From: Phaeodactylum tricornutum CCAP 1055/1
Taxonomy: Eukaryota > Bacillariophyta > Bacillariophyceae > Surirellales > Neidiaceae
Assembly (NCBI RefSeq): GCF_000150955.2
Contig: NC_011672.1
Location: forward strand, 682,001-746,000
Direction of reading: 5' to 3'
DNA: 64,000 bases
The position numbers were made by a program, and so were the translations under genes. Position 1 is the stretch's first letter. The number at the start of each line of letters is the position of its first letter. The notes under the pieces are model-generated. The model searched no databases, was not told the origin of the DNA, and worked only from the letters and a program-made list of their open reading frames with translations. Positions 13,105 to 23,371 of this stretch are shown in pieces.

Positions 13105-14742
13105 ATGTTGGATATGTCATCTACATTCGTACAAAATGCTTTCACCATGGCGACACCATCGTACAACGTGAGCTTGGATCTTCTTTCGTCCGCTTCTCAC
13201 CAGGAGATCCATTCCCACCAGCAATCCGATGCCCCCTATGTAGCCATGGAAATGGCAGGACCTCGACCAAAGAGCAACCAAAATGAAAAAATTTTCAGTG
13301 ATGTTCCGCCAGTGATCGACAAAGATGAGACAGACGATGGCGACTCCGTTGCCGTCTCGATTGTCAGTTCCGTCATGACAGCAGAAGGAATACACGACTG
13401 GACAGGATTCTGTTGCGTATGCCTGGTTGTTCTTATTGGTGACATGAGCCGAGGTGTTATGTTTCCTTCAATGTGGCCCTTGGTGGAAAGTCTAGGCGGA
13501 AGCCAAATCACGTTGGGCTATGCAGTCGCCGCCTTCTCGTTCGGTCGCGTCCTTGTGAATCCAGTTTTCGGATCCTGGTCACATCAGATTGGCTATACAA
13601 AAACGTTGCTGATGAGCTGTTCGATTCTGTTCGTAGGGACGCTCTGCTACGCTCAAACACAAAATGTAGGTCGACCGGAATTTCTGATCGTTTCGCAGAC
13701 GATTCTAGGAGTCGGAAGTGGTACGCTTGGTGTAACACGCGCATTTGTGGCCGATGTGACGGCAAAAAGGCAGAGGACCACATATATGGCATGGATTACC
13801 GCTGTGCAGTATGCTGGCTTTACGGTCACTCCCTTTTTTGGGGCCTTGTTCAACTTTGCCTTTCAAAACAACGATTACCAGTACGGCATTTTCCGTTTGA
13901 ACATGTTTACAGCCCCTGCGTACTTCATGGCCTGTTTTGTGGTAGGGACATTTTTTGTGCTGATATTCTTTTTTCAAGATCGGCACCGCATATGCATAAG
14001 AAAAGAAGCGAAAAAGTCGAAGAAGCGAGCTGCGATGGAAGATATTGCCAACGCTGTTACATGGATCGGTATATCTGTGTACGACTGTTGTATTCTGGGT
14101 TGTATGTTACTGAATGTGTCGACAAAAGGATCGATATCTTCTTTCGAAACTTTAGGAATTTCGATTGCGCAGTCACACTTTGACATGGTGGCATCGCGAG
14201 CTGGAATGATCGTCGCTACTTGCGGAACCATGGGTGTGTGTGCTTTACTTTCAATGGGGACGTTGTCGAACCACTTCAACGATGTTCAGTTGATTTCCGG
14301 AGGTATGACAATAATGGCAATAGGTATTGCTTCATTGACTACCATTGAAGAAGGGATTCGAAACCCTTCTTGGAGGTACTTCGTTGCTATGTTTTTGATT
14401 TATTCAATTGGTTTTCCTATTGGCCATACAGCAGTTATTGGACTCTTTTCTAAAGGTACGTGCTGCATTTTTCCTCGCGAACGCTGGAATTGCAGCCAAG
14501 AACTTATCACCACTTTTGTTTGGATCATCTTTGCAGTTGTTGGACGTAGGCCGCAAGGCGCATTGCTTGGATGGTTCGCTTCGGCCGGATCTTTAGCGCG
14601 TATGTTCTTTCCAATTATGTCGGGGTATGTTGCCGATTACAAAGATGTGGAAACTCTGTTTTGCATACTGACGGGGGTATTATTTGTCTCGATTGCTTTT
14701 GTGTACTGGTCCCGGGATATTCTCTTATTTTTGTCGTCCTAG
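13105..14742 (+). CDS. MFS transporter, MFSD8/CLN7-like
   Basis: Twelve-helix major facilitator. Two exons, 13105-14455 and 14537-14742; 518 residues. The longer open frame begins with a TTG at 13084, so I take the first ATG at 13105; ATGs at 13114 and 13147 are alternatives. After about 90 polar residues come helices beginning WTGFCCVCLVVLIGDMSRGV. The SPX-MFS/CLN7 hallmark PQG motif follows the intron: spliced reading gives GLFSKVVGRRPQGALLGWF, close to the family pattern. The loop between helices 2 and 3 is GSWSHQIGYTKTLL. In animals CLN7 is lysosomal; the substrate here is unknown. The intron is stop-free and 81 bp. Confidence 0.8.
   Translation: MLDMSSTFVQNAFTMATPSYNVSLDLLSSASHQEIHSHQQSDAPYVAMEMAGPRPKSNQNEKIFSDVPPVIDKDETDDGDSVAVSIVSSVMTAEGIHDWTGFCCVCLVVLIGDMSRGVMFPSMWPLVESLGGSQITLGYAVAAFSFGRVLVNPVFGSWSHQIGYTKTLLMSCSILFVGTLCYAQTQNVGRPEFLIVSQTILGVGSGTLGVTRAFVADVTAKRQRTTYMAWITAVQYAGFTVTPFFGALFNFAFQNNDYQYGIFRLNMFTAPAYFMACFVVGTFFVLIFFFQDRHRICIRKEAKKSKKRAAMEDIANAVTWIGISVYDCCILGCMLLNVSTKGSISSFETLGISIAQSHFDMVASRAGMIVATCGTMGVCALLSMGTLSNHFNDVQLISGGMTIMAIGIASLTTIEEGIRNPSWRYFVAMFLIYSIGFPIGHTAVIGLFSKGTCCIFPRERWNCSQELITTFVWIIFAVVGRRPQGALLGWFASAGSLARMFFPIMSGYVADYKDVETLFCILTGVLFVSIAFVYWSRDILLFLSS
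14456..14536 (+). other. Stop-free 81-bp intron in the MFS gene
   Basis: GTACGT at 14456 and TTTGCAG ending at 14536. It is 27 codons long and open, so the unspliced frame inserts a cysteine-rich stretch (GTCCIFPRERWNC) between a helix and the PQG motif. Family comparison says it is an intron. Confidence 0.75.
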
Positions 14743-14943
14743 TAGGACGCTGGCGAAAAGAGACGTTGTGAGACAATTGGTAAACTATGTTTGTGGGGCA
14801 CAATAAATCTTGCCAGAGAAAGGCTACTTTTAGATCTTGTTGGCTTCATTGCATATTTTAGTGCTAGATTCGAAAGGGCGGTGTAGCGTAGTGCTGGAGA
14901 GCAAGCAAATCTGTAAGCAGTAGCCTCAACGACTCGATTGCTG

Positions 14944-15483
14944 TTAAGAATGCACTGTCACGAGACACGCTAGCTGCTCGGGTAGACTCAAACCTGTCGC
15001 GACTTCGACAAGGAAAAGGATGAAAGCTGCTATCATTGATGCTCGTCCCAATGTAAGTTCCAGGTCCATCATTAGGGTAGATGGAGCACTCGAGGAGCGC
15101 CGGGGTAATACCAGTAACTGTGCCAAAGGAGATTCGGCTAGGGGCTCATGCGTCCTTGGCCCTTGCTCAAGAATTCGCGAGTTCAGAAAAGAGTGGTTGG
15201 CGCCGGCTGTAGAAGTGTCAGGCATACAAGTGCCGACACAAGCCGGGCTGCACGGGACAGCAACAAGCGGTTGGTCCAATGGAGATTCGTGACGATAAAA
15301 TCGCGAGGGGACTTCCGGTGAGCCGGTCACCAATGCCGCCTTCCGTCTCCCGACTCGCGACCCTCGTACGGATCCCTTTCTGCTCGATGTCGCCCCCACA
15401 ATTATCGCATATGCGGTTGCGGTCGAAATTTCAGTGGCCCATACCAATGTTGTAATTCCCAAAACGTTCTTGATCACAACCAT
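14944..15483 (-). CDS. One-helix LHC-like (HLIP/OHP-type) protein, probably plastid-targeted
   Basis: The last 42 residues contain a chlorophyll a/b-binding-like helix: ELTLGRASMIAAFILFLVEV then ATGLSLPEQL. This fits the HLIP pattern E..xGRxAMI....E..TG, in which E, the N/S/H position and R bind chlorophyll. Such proteins protect assembling photosystems or handle free chlorophyll under stress. The ORF begins with a GTG at 15516; the first ATG is 15483, giving 179 residues. The N-terminus (MVVIKNVLGITTLVWATEIS) is signal-peptide-like. Between them lie about 100 residues of polar, proline- and serine-rich sequence without similarity that I recognise. The long linker is unusual. Single helix and small size argue against a full LHC protein. 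Confidence 0.62.
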   Translation of the reverse strand: MVVIKNVLGITTLVWATEISTATAYAIIVGATSSRKGSVRGSRVGRRKAALVTGSPEVPSRFYRHESPLDQPLVAVPCSPACVGTCMPDTSTAGANHSFLNSRILEQGPRTHEPLAESPLAQLLVLPRRSSSAPSTLMMDLELTLGRASMIAAFILFLVEVATGLSLPEQLACLVTVHS

Positions 15484-15981
15484 TTCGTAGAATAATCCAA
15501 GCGTCTTTGGACGCACCTGCAGGGGAGAGACCGAGTTTTGGCCAAAGTGCCAATTGTTATGCGAAGAACGACACCGAATTGTATTTGTCTAAAGACTTGG
15601 TGCAGATTGCCGACAATCAAGATCGATTTTGTTTCGCGGTCGGGCAGCATTTGTTTCTAATCCCTGACGTTCAAAACTATTGTAAAGAATTCTTTTCTAG
15701 ACTGTGAATGTAAGAGTTTGTAAATCTATTCGAAACACGAGGAAGAGTATCATCTCAGACTCCCGAATTCCTGCTAATCCTGCTAGCGCGCCAGCCAATA
15801 AGTACGCTCTGTCACATTCGAAGGAACAAAAACAGCTGCTCAGGATAATCTGCCGATGAACTCATCCCCATGAAACAACCATGACGGCGTGAACATTAGT
15901 ATTGTTCAGCTTCCGTGAGATAGGACAAAACGCTTACTCTAATCCACGGTTCTTTTGATCTTGTAGGGACCAAAACCAAAG
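15484..15981. promoter_or_regulatory. Divergent spacer, HLIP-like gene and LtrA-like gene
   Basis: About 0.5 kb without a convincing gene. It contains AGACTGTGA at about 15700-15708, the reverse of the recurring TCACAGTC core. A 66-codon plus-strand frame at 15507-15707 has no recognisable content. Confidence 0.4.
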
Positions 15982-17957
15982 ATGCTAACAAACGCAGTGT
16001 ATGGTTCCGAAAACGACGACGAAGCGGGAGAAAGTGGATCCTCGGCTCGACAGGGCGAACAAAGCCAGAGAGACTCAAGCGGACCCCATGATGAGAGCCA
16101 CATCGAACACAAGGATGAGGGCATGGCCTTCTTTCGACCTATCATTCAGCGTCAACGATGGGGCGATGATCAATTGCCGGCCCACACTGACTGGGGGAAT
16201 ATTTTCTTTGACTTGTTTTATGTAGCAGCGTAAGTGAAGATCGAGCGGGTCACAATATCTGGTGGCATCATGCACATTTCCTCAGCCCAGCAATCTACCT
16301 CTGGATTATCAGTGCTTACAACCTAGGAAGCTTACTGCGAGAGGATCCATCAAGAAGAGGGCTCCTTTACTTGACCGGCTGTTTTTTGCCGATTTTGAAT
16401 CTCTGGAATTACAAAATGGGCTTCTTGGCCCGCTTCCGGATCCCTCACGATGTCTACCACCGTGTATTCGAGGTGATGTATCTCATCCCATTAGCGACAG
16501 CCGTTACACACATTCATCACGTACCAATTCTTTCGGATCCGGAGCGCCATCTCGATATGTTCGTGTTTTGCTGTAGTATCACGCTCGCCGGTGCAATGTA
16601 CTTGATCGTTTTGGTCGAAGTAATGATTTCGCAACGAATGGGAGCAAAGGAACTCTACCCCGAATCCTGGTACATGGCCCAGAAATTGATTTGGATTTCA
16701 GCCGTTCCCACACTACTGGCTTTGTGTGCGACGGTGTATACTGGCAAGATGTACTTTGATAGTTCAAAGAAGCACGCAGTCTATAACGCCTCGTCGGGGA
16801 CCGGCGACTTCAATGGTACCTCCAACGTAACTGGTGACGTTCCTCATCTGCGCGATTTGGCATCGTCGGAAAGTCACGAATACAATGGGGGAGCCGAAGA
16901 CGACGTCGCCATCTGGCTTCTCATTGGGAGCAGCTTTGCAAATATTGCAACCATGGGGTTTATATTCCTTGGCAATCGTTGGTGGAAGCCTAGCGTGCCA
17001 ACTACAGATTCTCAAAAGTACGATACTTTAAATAAAAGTGTACAGGAATATACAGTGATTTGGTGACCTCACGTCTTTCTTTTACTTTTAGGTACACTGT
17101 CCCTATGAATATCGAATTTTCCATTCATCGGTATGTTTTTTGTCCGACTTTCACGCTGGCTCTTCTCTTTCTCACTTTATACTTTCTTTAAAATTAGATA
17201 CGGCGAGTGGACAATGTTGCTTCTAGGCGAAAGCATTCTGTCGCTATTGATAGTGGATCTTAGTGAAGGGGTTCAGTACTACGAGATATTCTTTTGCGGC
17301 GTGATCACTGTTGTCTTTCTCGAGTATTTACATTTTCGGTCGCAGCCATCAGAAGCAAATGACCATGCGCTCAGGCGAAGCGCTAGTAGTGCAATGGTCT
17401 TTTTCATGTTTATGCAGGTATATTCTATTGCACTCGTAGTTCTTGGTACTTCGTATAAAATGTTCCTCTATGAATCCGTTTACGCCGACGAAAGTGCTGG
17501 GACCAAAAGCCGGGCACTTTTGCCCATGTTCGAACGTTTCCTTGCAGGAAAATCGACGGCTTCCCGTTTCGAAACTGGTGATCGGCAGCAGAGGATTGCT
17601 CATTTCTTCAGTGGGAGTCTCGCGTTGGTTTGGATATGTTTGGATGCTATGAGTATTGCGCACCGTGGCGTAAAATCAAATCTACATCGACTTGAAGGCA
17701 AGAGGGGAAAGAAAATCGCACGTTTTTTGTTGTTGCTGCGTACGGTATTGATTGTGTTCATCGGGACGCTAAGTCTTTATGTCACGTCCCCTGTTTACCT
17801 CGCATTTACTGGCCTTGGTGGCGTTGTCGCTCAGATTCTACTCCGCTTCTTGGGTTCGGCTATTTTTTCTGTAGACGATGAATTTCATGAGGAAGAGACC
17901 ATCGAAAAAATTGCGACCTATGCCAACGCCAGGTTGACTGAATCAGGCAGGGAATAA
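15982..17957 (+). CDS. LtrA-like multipass membrane protein
   Basis: Member of the low-temperature-requirement A family, a bacterial membrane family of unknown biochemical role that is also found in algae. Four exons: 15982-16229, 16313-17017, 17092-17130 (39 bp) and 17198-17957; 583 residues. The polar N-terminus of about 65 residues leads to the family start HTDWGNIFFDLFYVAA. The second hallmark, RYGEWTMLLLGESILSLLIV, is rebuilt exactly by the last splice. Nine or so hydrophobic helices follow the two hallmarks. An alternative in-frame acceptor for exon 2 at 16285 would add nine residues (PAIYLWIIS); I prefer the 16312 acceptor because it gives VAAAYNLGSLL. Function is unknown; the family name reflects a Listeria growth phenotype. 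Confidence 0.82.
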
Positions 17958-18041
17958 CTTGCTTAGTCCGATCATGGCCAAGGTCCCAATCGAAAGGTCT
18001 CTAGGTTTTATTTCAATATAAATGGCGACGCTTTTTAACAT

Positions 18042-19844
18042 TTATTCCAATATTCTGATCTTGGTGCGGTACCAACTATTATTGCCGAGTCCTCTGACAT
18101 TCCATGTATGATTCGCGTCTTCTGGCTGCGCGTTAAACGCCAGGTCGACCGCTTTAGATGCTAAATGCACATTGCCATCTTCTTGTACGATCGCCGGAAC
18201 GTCGCATTCCCAAAATGTCCATGCCCAAGCGCGACCAAAGCGCTGCTCGGATCCTTCTTTTAGAATTGCGGTTGCCCAGGATGCACCGTTGTCTCCAGTT
18301 ACGTCCACACGAACAATGTTGCGACCTCCTCCTGCCCACGCCCAACCGGTTGCCTTCACAGTGATTTTATCACCAGCCTTCATGCCTTCTTTCATTTCTG
18401 GCTTTTCGACTTGTGTAATACCAGAAAATAAACTTACTTCCGTCATTGAGGGCATTTTGTTTAGGTCAACGTTCTTTGCATTTGTCATGTTTGGAGGGAG
18501 TGTCTTGTAGTTGAGCCCACGTTGCCAAGGGCCTTCTGCTTCAGTTTTGGCTAGCTCAATTTTTTCTAACCACTTGACATTCCGAACCGCAGCATAGCCG
18601 GGAACAATAATTCGGAGTGGAAAACCGTGGTCTCTAGGGATCGGTTCGTCGTTCATTTCGTAAGCAACGATACAATCGCCGTAAGGATTCATTGCCTTCT
18701 CCATTCCTATTGATGCCGACATACCATCTAAACTGTGGAAGCGCACGTGCTCAAGGCCCAACTTTTCTTCGGCCTCAATGGGATCCTTCAGGCCGGACGC
18801 CTTTAATAAGTCTGTCAAGCGAACTCCACCGAACTTGGCTGTAGATATAGCTCCTTGGCCCCATGGCGTGCCAGAAGTTCTCTGGAACTGATTGAATCCA
18901 CTGCGGCGATTTCCGCTGCACTGCAGTGTGGCAGTGATTTCCACTTTTTTCATTTTTCTTAGTTCATCCACGCTATATAGCACGACGCCTTTCCCATAAG
19001 CTGTCAAATCGACCTTCAGCCGAAAGTCATTCACCTGCTTCTCAGACAAAAACGGGACCGGGTGGTGATGGCGGATATAAAAAATAGAAGCAGGCGTCAG
19101 AAAGTTTTGTGTCAAGAAGCGCGTGGGACATTCTGCGTTCATGGGTGTATCTGAGTGCACCAGCAGAGCTCGGTGTCGGTATGGCTCTTTGGCGTATGGG
19201 TCCGTTTCTTCCAATGTCGCCATCTGTTCTTCTATCCTTTCTTGATCTTCCTCTGACAGACGTCCAATCGCCATATGCTCCATTAGACGCATTGGGAGAT
19301 CTGAGGCAAAGTGTTGACGATAGAGATACCAGAAGGGCTCAATTGCCGACCCGGCTGCAGTGAGAATCTTTTCCGATCCGCCGGGATGGTTAGGGATGAA
19401 ATCAGTAACATCGTAAACGACACCACCGTACGACATCCAGATGGGGTTTCCGTTTTCTCCATTCTTTTCGGCTATCTCTTCCAGTGAGTAGACAGGCATG
19501 CTATTGATATCGTGGGATGCCTGGAACTCCTCAAAGTCTTCCTTGCCGACTTCTGAAGGAGTCAAATGTGAATCTTCGGTACTCATGGGCTTTGCATTGG
19601 AGTCACAAAGCGAAGTGGCACCGGCCCAGGTTAGAATCGTGGCGGTCGCAGCAGCGGCAGCAGCAGCAACATTCATTAACGAGCATTTACTTGACAGTGA
19701 AGCATTATCGTTGCCAGCGAAATGGCTCAATGCAGCCACCGAGACGCAACGGACATGTGCGGTAGATACACGCCTTGTCCCCGAGAGTACACAAGCTCCG
19801 ACCGAAGATTTCTGGAAACTAGACAGAACTTTTTTTGATAACAT
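18042..19844 (-). CDS. SUOX: Sulfite oxidase, mitochondrial
   Basis: Molybdenum enzyme that oxidises sulfite to sulfate and passes electrons to cytochrome c. Single exon, 600 residues. Order: a basic, serine-rich N-terminus suited to mitochondrial import and a hydrophobic alanine run (AAAAAATATILTWAG), a cytochrome b5 domain at about 120-200 with the heme motif FIPNHPGG, the molybdopterin domain with the Mo-ligating cysteine in TLQCSGNRRSGFNQ (about residue 309), and the C-terminal dimerisation domain (ATGWAWAGGGRNIVRVDVTG). This is the animal-type domain order; plant sulfite oxidases lack the b5 domain. A hydrophobic stretch before the b5 domain fits an intermembrane-space protein. All key residues are present. 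Confidence 0.94.
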   Translation of the reverse strand: MLSKKVLSSFQKSSVGACVLSGTRRVSTAHVRCVSVAALSHFAGNDNASLSSKCSLMNVAAAAAAATATILTWAGATSLCDSNAKPMSTEDSHLTPSEVGKEDFEEFQASHDINSMPVYSLEEIAEKNGENGNPIWMSYGGVVYDVTDFIPNHPGGSEKILTAAGSAIEPFWYLYRQHFASDLPMRLMEHMAIGRLSEEDQERIEEQMATLEETDPYAKEPYRHRALLVHSDTPMNAECPTRFLTQNFLTPASIFYIRHHHPVPFLSEKQVNDFRLKVDLTAYGKGVVLYSVDELRKMKKVEITATLQCSGNRRSGFNQFQRTSGTPWGQGAISTAKFGGVRLTDLLKASGLKDPIEAEEKLGLEHVRFHSLDGMSASIGMEKAMNPYGDCIVAYEMNDEPIPRDHGFPLRIIVPGYAAVRNVKWLEKIELAKTEAEGPWQRGLNYKTLPPNMTNAKNVDLNKMPSMTEVSLFSGITQVEKPEMKEGMKAGDKITVKATGWAWAGGGRNIVRVDVTGDNGASWATAILKEGSEQRFGRAWAWTFWECDVPAIVQEDGNVHLASKAVDLAFNAQPEDANHTWNVRGLGNNSWYRTKIRILE

Positions 19845-20222
19845 GGTATTCCGTTGATCTAAATCTGCAGAAACTGAACTTGAGGTGCTTTCCTTGCGTC
19901 AACGGGCATAGATTATCGCCGATCTTATTCGACTGTGTACTATATAGGATTGCACAGTATTTGGCCTTTCAGATTAACTGTTACGCGTTTTTCTCCGACC
20001 CGAACCGACCCCAAAGTGAAAGTATGGTGGTACCTCTGACGGCTATACACTAAGGGACAGTGACGGGGAATTTCGTGAGACATTTGTCGGTTTCCGTGCA
20101 AAGAACTAGCCTTAACCCTAAACTGAACTACACACGAGAAGGGTGAAGTAAACAACACCTTACTTCGAGAGTCATGCTTCTGACAGTAAACGAAAGTACC
20201 CTCTATAGACCACGAATCTGCA
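19845..20222. other. Spacer between sulfite oxidase and guanine deaminase
   Basis: About 380 bp between the start of the sulfite oxidase gene and the stop of the next gene on the same strand. It holds the sulfite oxidase promoter. I see no gene or repeat in it. Confidence 0.4.
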
Positions 20223-21686
20223 TTAACAGCAAGCATTACAGTCTTTTACACGACGTCCCTGAACATAAACAGCTTTTATGTTTCGGTCGTCTCCGAGTAC
20301 ACATAGCTTCTGAAAGACATCCAAAACATTGTCAGAATCAAATAGCTGAATTGGACTATCCACATCCGCGGACAGAATCATTGCATCAAATTCCTTTCCT
20401 ACAGCCAAACTTCCGATACGGTTGTCGAGCTTCAAGGCTTTTGCTCCTCCCAGTGTATCCAAATAGAAACCGTGTCGATAGTCTAAGACATGATCAACAT
20501 CTTCGTTGTTTGCAATTGCTTGATGTTGCAAAGATTGTGAGGCCACGACCGTCATTCTAGAAGAATGCAACATTGAGGGACTATATCCACCAGCAACATC
20601 TGTGCCCAAACCAACCTGAGGCCCGCCGCGCTGTAATATATTGCGGCAGTGGAGGGACTTGCCAGCAAAACAAAAGTTGGAGAGAGGGCAATGTGCGACC
20701 GCGGAACCGCGTCGCTGCAGCAAGTCCAAATCGTCCTCCGAAAGAAAAACTCCATGCGCCATAACACACTTATCCGTTAAGAGCCCATGGCCATCAAATA
20801 TTTTGGCATCAGTCCTTCCAACACCGTTATCTAAACCCTCGGATGCATCTAACTGACGACTGAATGCAACTTCATCTACTGATTCCGAAATATGGCTTGT
20901 AACATGACAGGAGCGCTCCGCCGCCAGTTTTCCTAAGGCCGTAAGTAGTGCTGGCGAGCATGTAGGAATAAACCGAGGAGTGATAAGCGGTAGCACCAAA
21001 GGAAGTTTCGCACTTGTCGTCTGCTGACCCGATTTCATTTGAATGTATTCTATGAGCTCCTCGCTTTCCTTCAAATTCATCTCTACCGTCTGGGTATAGT
21101 TTAAAGGAGAGTGGCGATCCATACACACTTTACCCACCAGTGCACGCTGACCCTCCTCGAGTGCAATGTCGACCAACACTTTACAAGGATCCAAGTGCAG
21201 CGTGGCAAAGTACACCGCCGTGGTGGTACCAGCCAAAAGTGTGTTTCGGACCACACCTTCATATACTTGCCGAGCTAAAGAGGGATCCGATCCGAGTCTT
21301 TGTTCGGCAGGGAATGTGTAGGTCTCCAACCATCCATTGGGCCCCATCAATGGACGGTCTGTGGCAGTGCCCGTATATGCGTACTGCGCTGCGTGAATGT
21401 GTAAATCAATCATGCCAGGGCACAGAAACTCGTTTTTGGACAACTCGACCAGGCGTGGAGAATCGATCGCTCCAGCGGCGAAGAGCGACGCAGGGCGAAG
21501 TTCGGATATAGAACCTTCCTCGTTGACGCATAACACATGATCAATCAGAAGCTTTAATCCGGGCCCAATCCATCGACAGCGCTCGTCATCCAGTTCGGGC
21601 TCCCGTGGCGCCGAAAAAGGATTCCGAGTCGGCACCACAATATTCCCCCGGAAAATCCATTGTACCTTTTCTAGGTCCAGTTCCAT
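20223..21686 (-). CDS. Guanine deaminase
   Basis: Zinc amidohydrolase that converts guanine to xanthine in purine salvage and nitrogen recycling. Single exon, 487 residues. The metal-binding HxH is in LCPGMIDLHIHAAQYAYTG (about residue 94), substrate-loop NGWLETYTFPAEQRLG follows, then HISES, VMAHGVFLSEDDL and the C-terminal aspartate ligand in VGLGTDVAGGYSPSM. These motifs and their spacing are those of eukaryotic guanine deaminase, not of the smaller cytidine-deaminase-like bacterial enzyme. No targeting signal is seen, so cytosol is likely. It lies tail-to-head behind sulfite oxidase and head-to-head with the IF1-like gene. Confidence 0.92.
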   Translation of the reverse strand: MELDLEKVQWIFRGNIVVPTRNPFSAPREPELDDERCRWIGPGLKLLIDHVLCVNEEGSISELRPASLFAAGAIDSPRLVELSKNEFLCPGMIDLHIHAAQYAYTGTATDRPLMGPNGWLETYTFPAEQRLGSDPSLARQVYEGVVRNTLLAGTTTAVYFATLHLDPCKVLVDIALEEGQRALVGKVCMDRHSPLNYTQTVEMNLKESEELIEYIQMKSGQQTTSAKLPLVLPLITPRFIPTCSPALLTALGKLAAERSCHVTSHISESVDEVAFSRQLDASEGLDNGVGRTDAKIFDGHGLLTDKCVMAHGVFLSEDDLDLLQRRGSAVAHCPLSNFCFAGKSLHCRNILQRGGPQVGLGTDVAGGYSPSMLHSSRMTVVASQSLQHQAIANNEDVDHVLDYRHGFYLDTLGGAKALKLDNRIGSLAVGKEFDAMILSADVDSPIQLFDSDNVLDVFQKLCVLGDDRNIKAVYVQGRRVKDCNACC

Positions 21687-22097
21687 GGCATCGATTGTCT
21701 CTTTTTTACGATGTCTGTGGTTGATCTATCATATTGGACCGTGATCCGTCGCTCAAGATGTCGTCCATGCATTCTTCTACGGCGTAGAGAAATTCCGTTC
21801 TGTTTTCGCGATAGATTTCACAGTCTCATTCTCTTGCAACCATGTCGTGACTTACAGCTATATTCTTTTGTCTGCGGCTATATATGATTTGATAAAATGT
21901 ATCTTCTACGATATATGATAACCAATGGTATACTAACACGACTGGACAGACAACTAAATCAAAAGCGCGGCTTCGCAAAAGAAAGAACGGGTCGAAAGCT
22001 GGGTGTCAAACAAGCGAACCCACGCGACACAAAGTCGCAAACGCCGAGGAGCACATACATACAAAGATCTGCTCCTCAGAGTCAACACGTAAAAGCC
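21687..22097. promoter_or_regulatory. Divergent spacer, guanine deaminase and IF1-like gene
   Basis: About 410 bp. Contains TCACAGTCT at 21818-21826, a one-base variant of the recurring word. No coding content apart from an open leader continuous with the IF1-like gene. Confidence 0.4.
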
Positions 22098-22619
22098 ATG
22101 TTGTCTAATTCTATCCGCATCTCCTCTCTTCGCACCGCCTCTTGTGCTTACAAGGCTATTACATCTCGGTCATTTGGAATCGGTGATACTTTTGGCAAAA
22201 AGGTACGCAATTCTGTTTTTACTTTCCGACTGATATGGTGGTCGAATACGCACTGCCGGATCGGTCTTGCGGCTGTTCAAACAGTCATGTTTACAAGTGA
22301 ATGAAAAGAGGCCACTGCATACATGGTCGAGACAACTTTGAAAGACGGTGGAAACTAGTTTGCTCACTCTATTGAATCTTGACCATGCTTACGACAGGAA
22401 AAAGTCGAAGAAGATCGTTTTATGCGGGAGCAGGAGAAGAAGTTTTTTGAACAGAAAAAGGCCGAAATGGACGAAAAGATGCATGCGACGGAATTGGCCG
22501 CTTTTGAAGCTTCGGTGGCACCGGCAATGGCGGAGGCTGAGAATGCTCTGAGCAAGACGGGAGATAAAATTAGTGTTGCAGGATTAGAGGCAATCGCCAA
22601 GTGGAAGCTTGGGTTGTAG
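22098..22619 (+). CDS. Mitochondrial ATP synthase inhibitor, IF1-like
   Basis: Small helical protein that blocks reverse ATP hydrolysis by F1 when the membrane potential falls. Two exons, 22098-22202 and 22398-22619, giving 108 residues. The splice joins FGIGDTFGKK to EKVEEDRFMREQEKKFF, matching the IF1 inhibitory core pattern FGKREAAEEERYFR. The N-terminal 25 residues are rich in R, S and A and lack acidic residues, as expected of a mitochondrial presequence. The C-terminal half is an alanine- and glutamate-rich helix ending in AIAKWKLGL, longer than in yeast. An upstream open stretch from 21897 is read as leader. Confidence 0.75.
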
Positions 22620-23371
22620 GTTTCTCGCTTTGACTTAGGGCGGGCTGTTGGTTCTTGCGAGTGTACCTCTAATGAGCATCATTATTCAAAACCTTGCCCC
22701 ACGAGTGAAACTAAGACCAAGAACTAGTCGATAAATACTATAGATTACGCTCTTGTACTAATCTAAGAGTCGTATGTTTCTGTTTGTGGCACATTCATTG
22801 GTTCGAAAGGGCGACAAATGCGATGTGTACATGCGTCAAGACTCCCTCCTAGCTGACACTGTCAGTGAATAGGCTTCTTCGAAAAAATCTTCCAGTCTCA
22901 CTGTCAGAAGGGCTATTATTATGATGACGGCATAGGAGAGTTGGCACTAAAAAATGAAGTATGAGAGCAGGATTGCGATAGCGCAACGAGCGACAACTTT
23001 CCGCGGAGTTTGTATCGGTATATACTGACTTTATTTGGCAACCGCACAGTAAGTTGGTACCATCTCACAAACGTGGTGGATGATGCGTATCCTTCTTCAT
23101 TTAGAAAAACATCACGACTGGACGTAGACGAGTTGCCAATGGCAATTGCATGATGACGTCAATCTAGCCGATTTGGGTTGTCTTGTACTACAAAGCTTGT
23201 ATTTGAATTAAAAGTTGTGGCTATTTGCAAAACGCTGTTGATCCGTTAGCAGGCATGGCCATACAGTATTAAAGGTTACTCTATGCGGCAAGTATGAGAG
23301 AATAAGTTGCTATTGGCTGTTCAGTGGTTGCAATGGAAACTTTTGGAATAAATTGCCGAAATGACGTATGG
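22620..23371. other. Convergent intergenic region, no gene seen
   Basis: About 750 bp between two 3' ends. Contains several loose copies of ACTGTCAG/CTGACAGT-type words around 22855-22910 (gacactgtcagtg, tcactgtcag). No coding frame of note. Confidence 0.35.
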
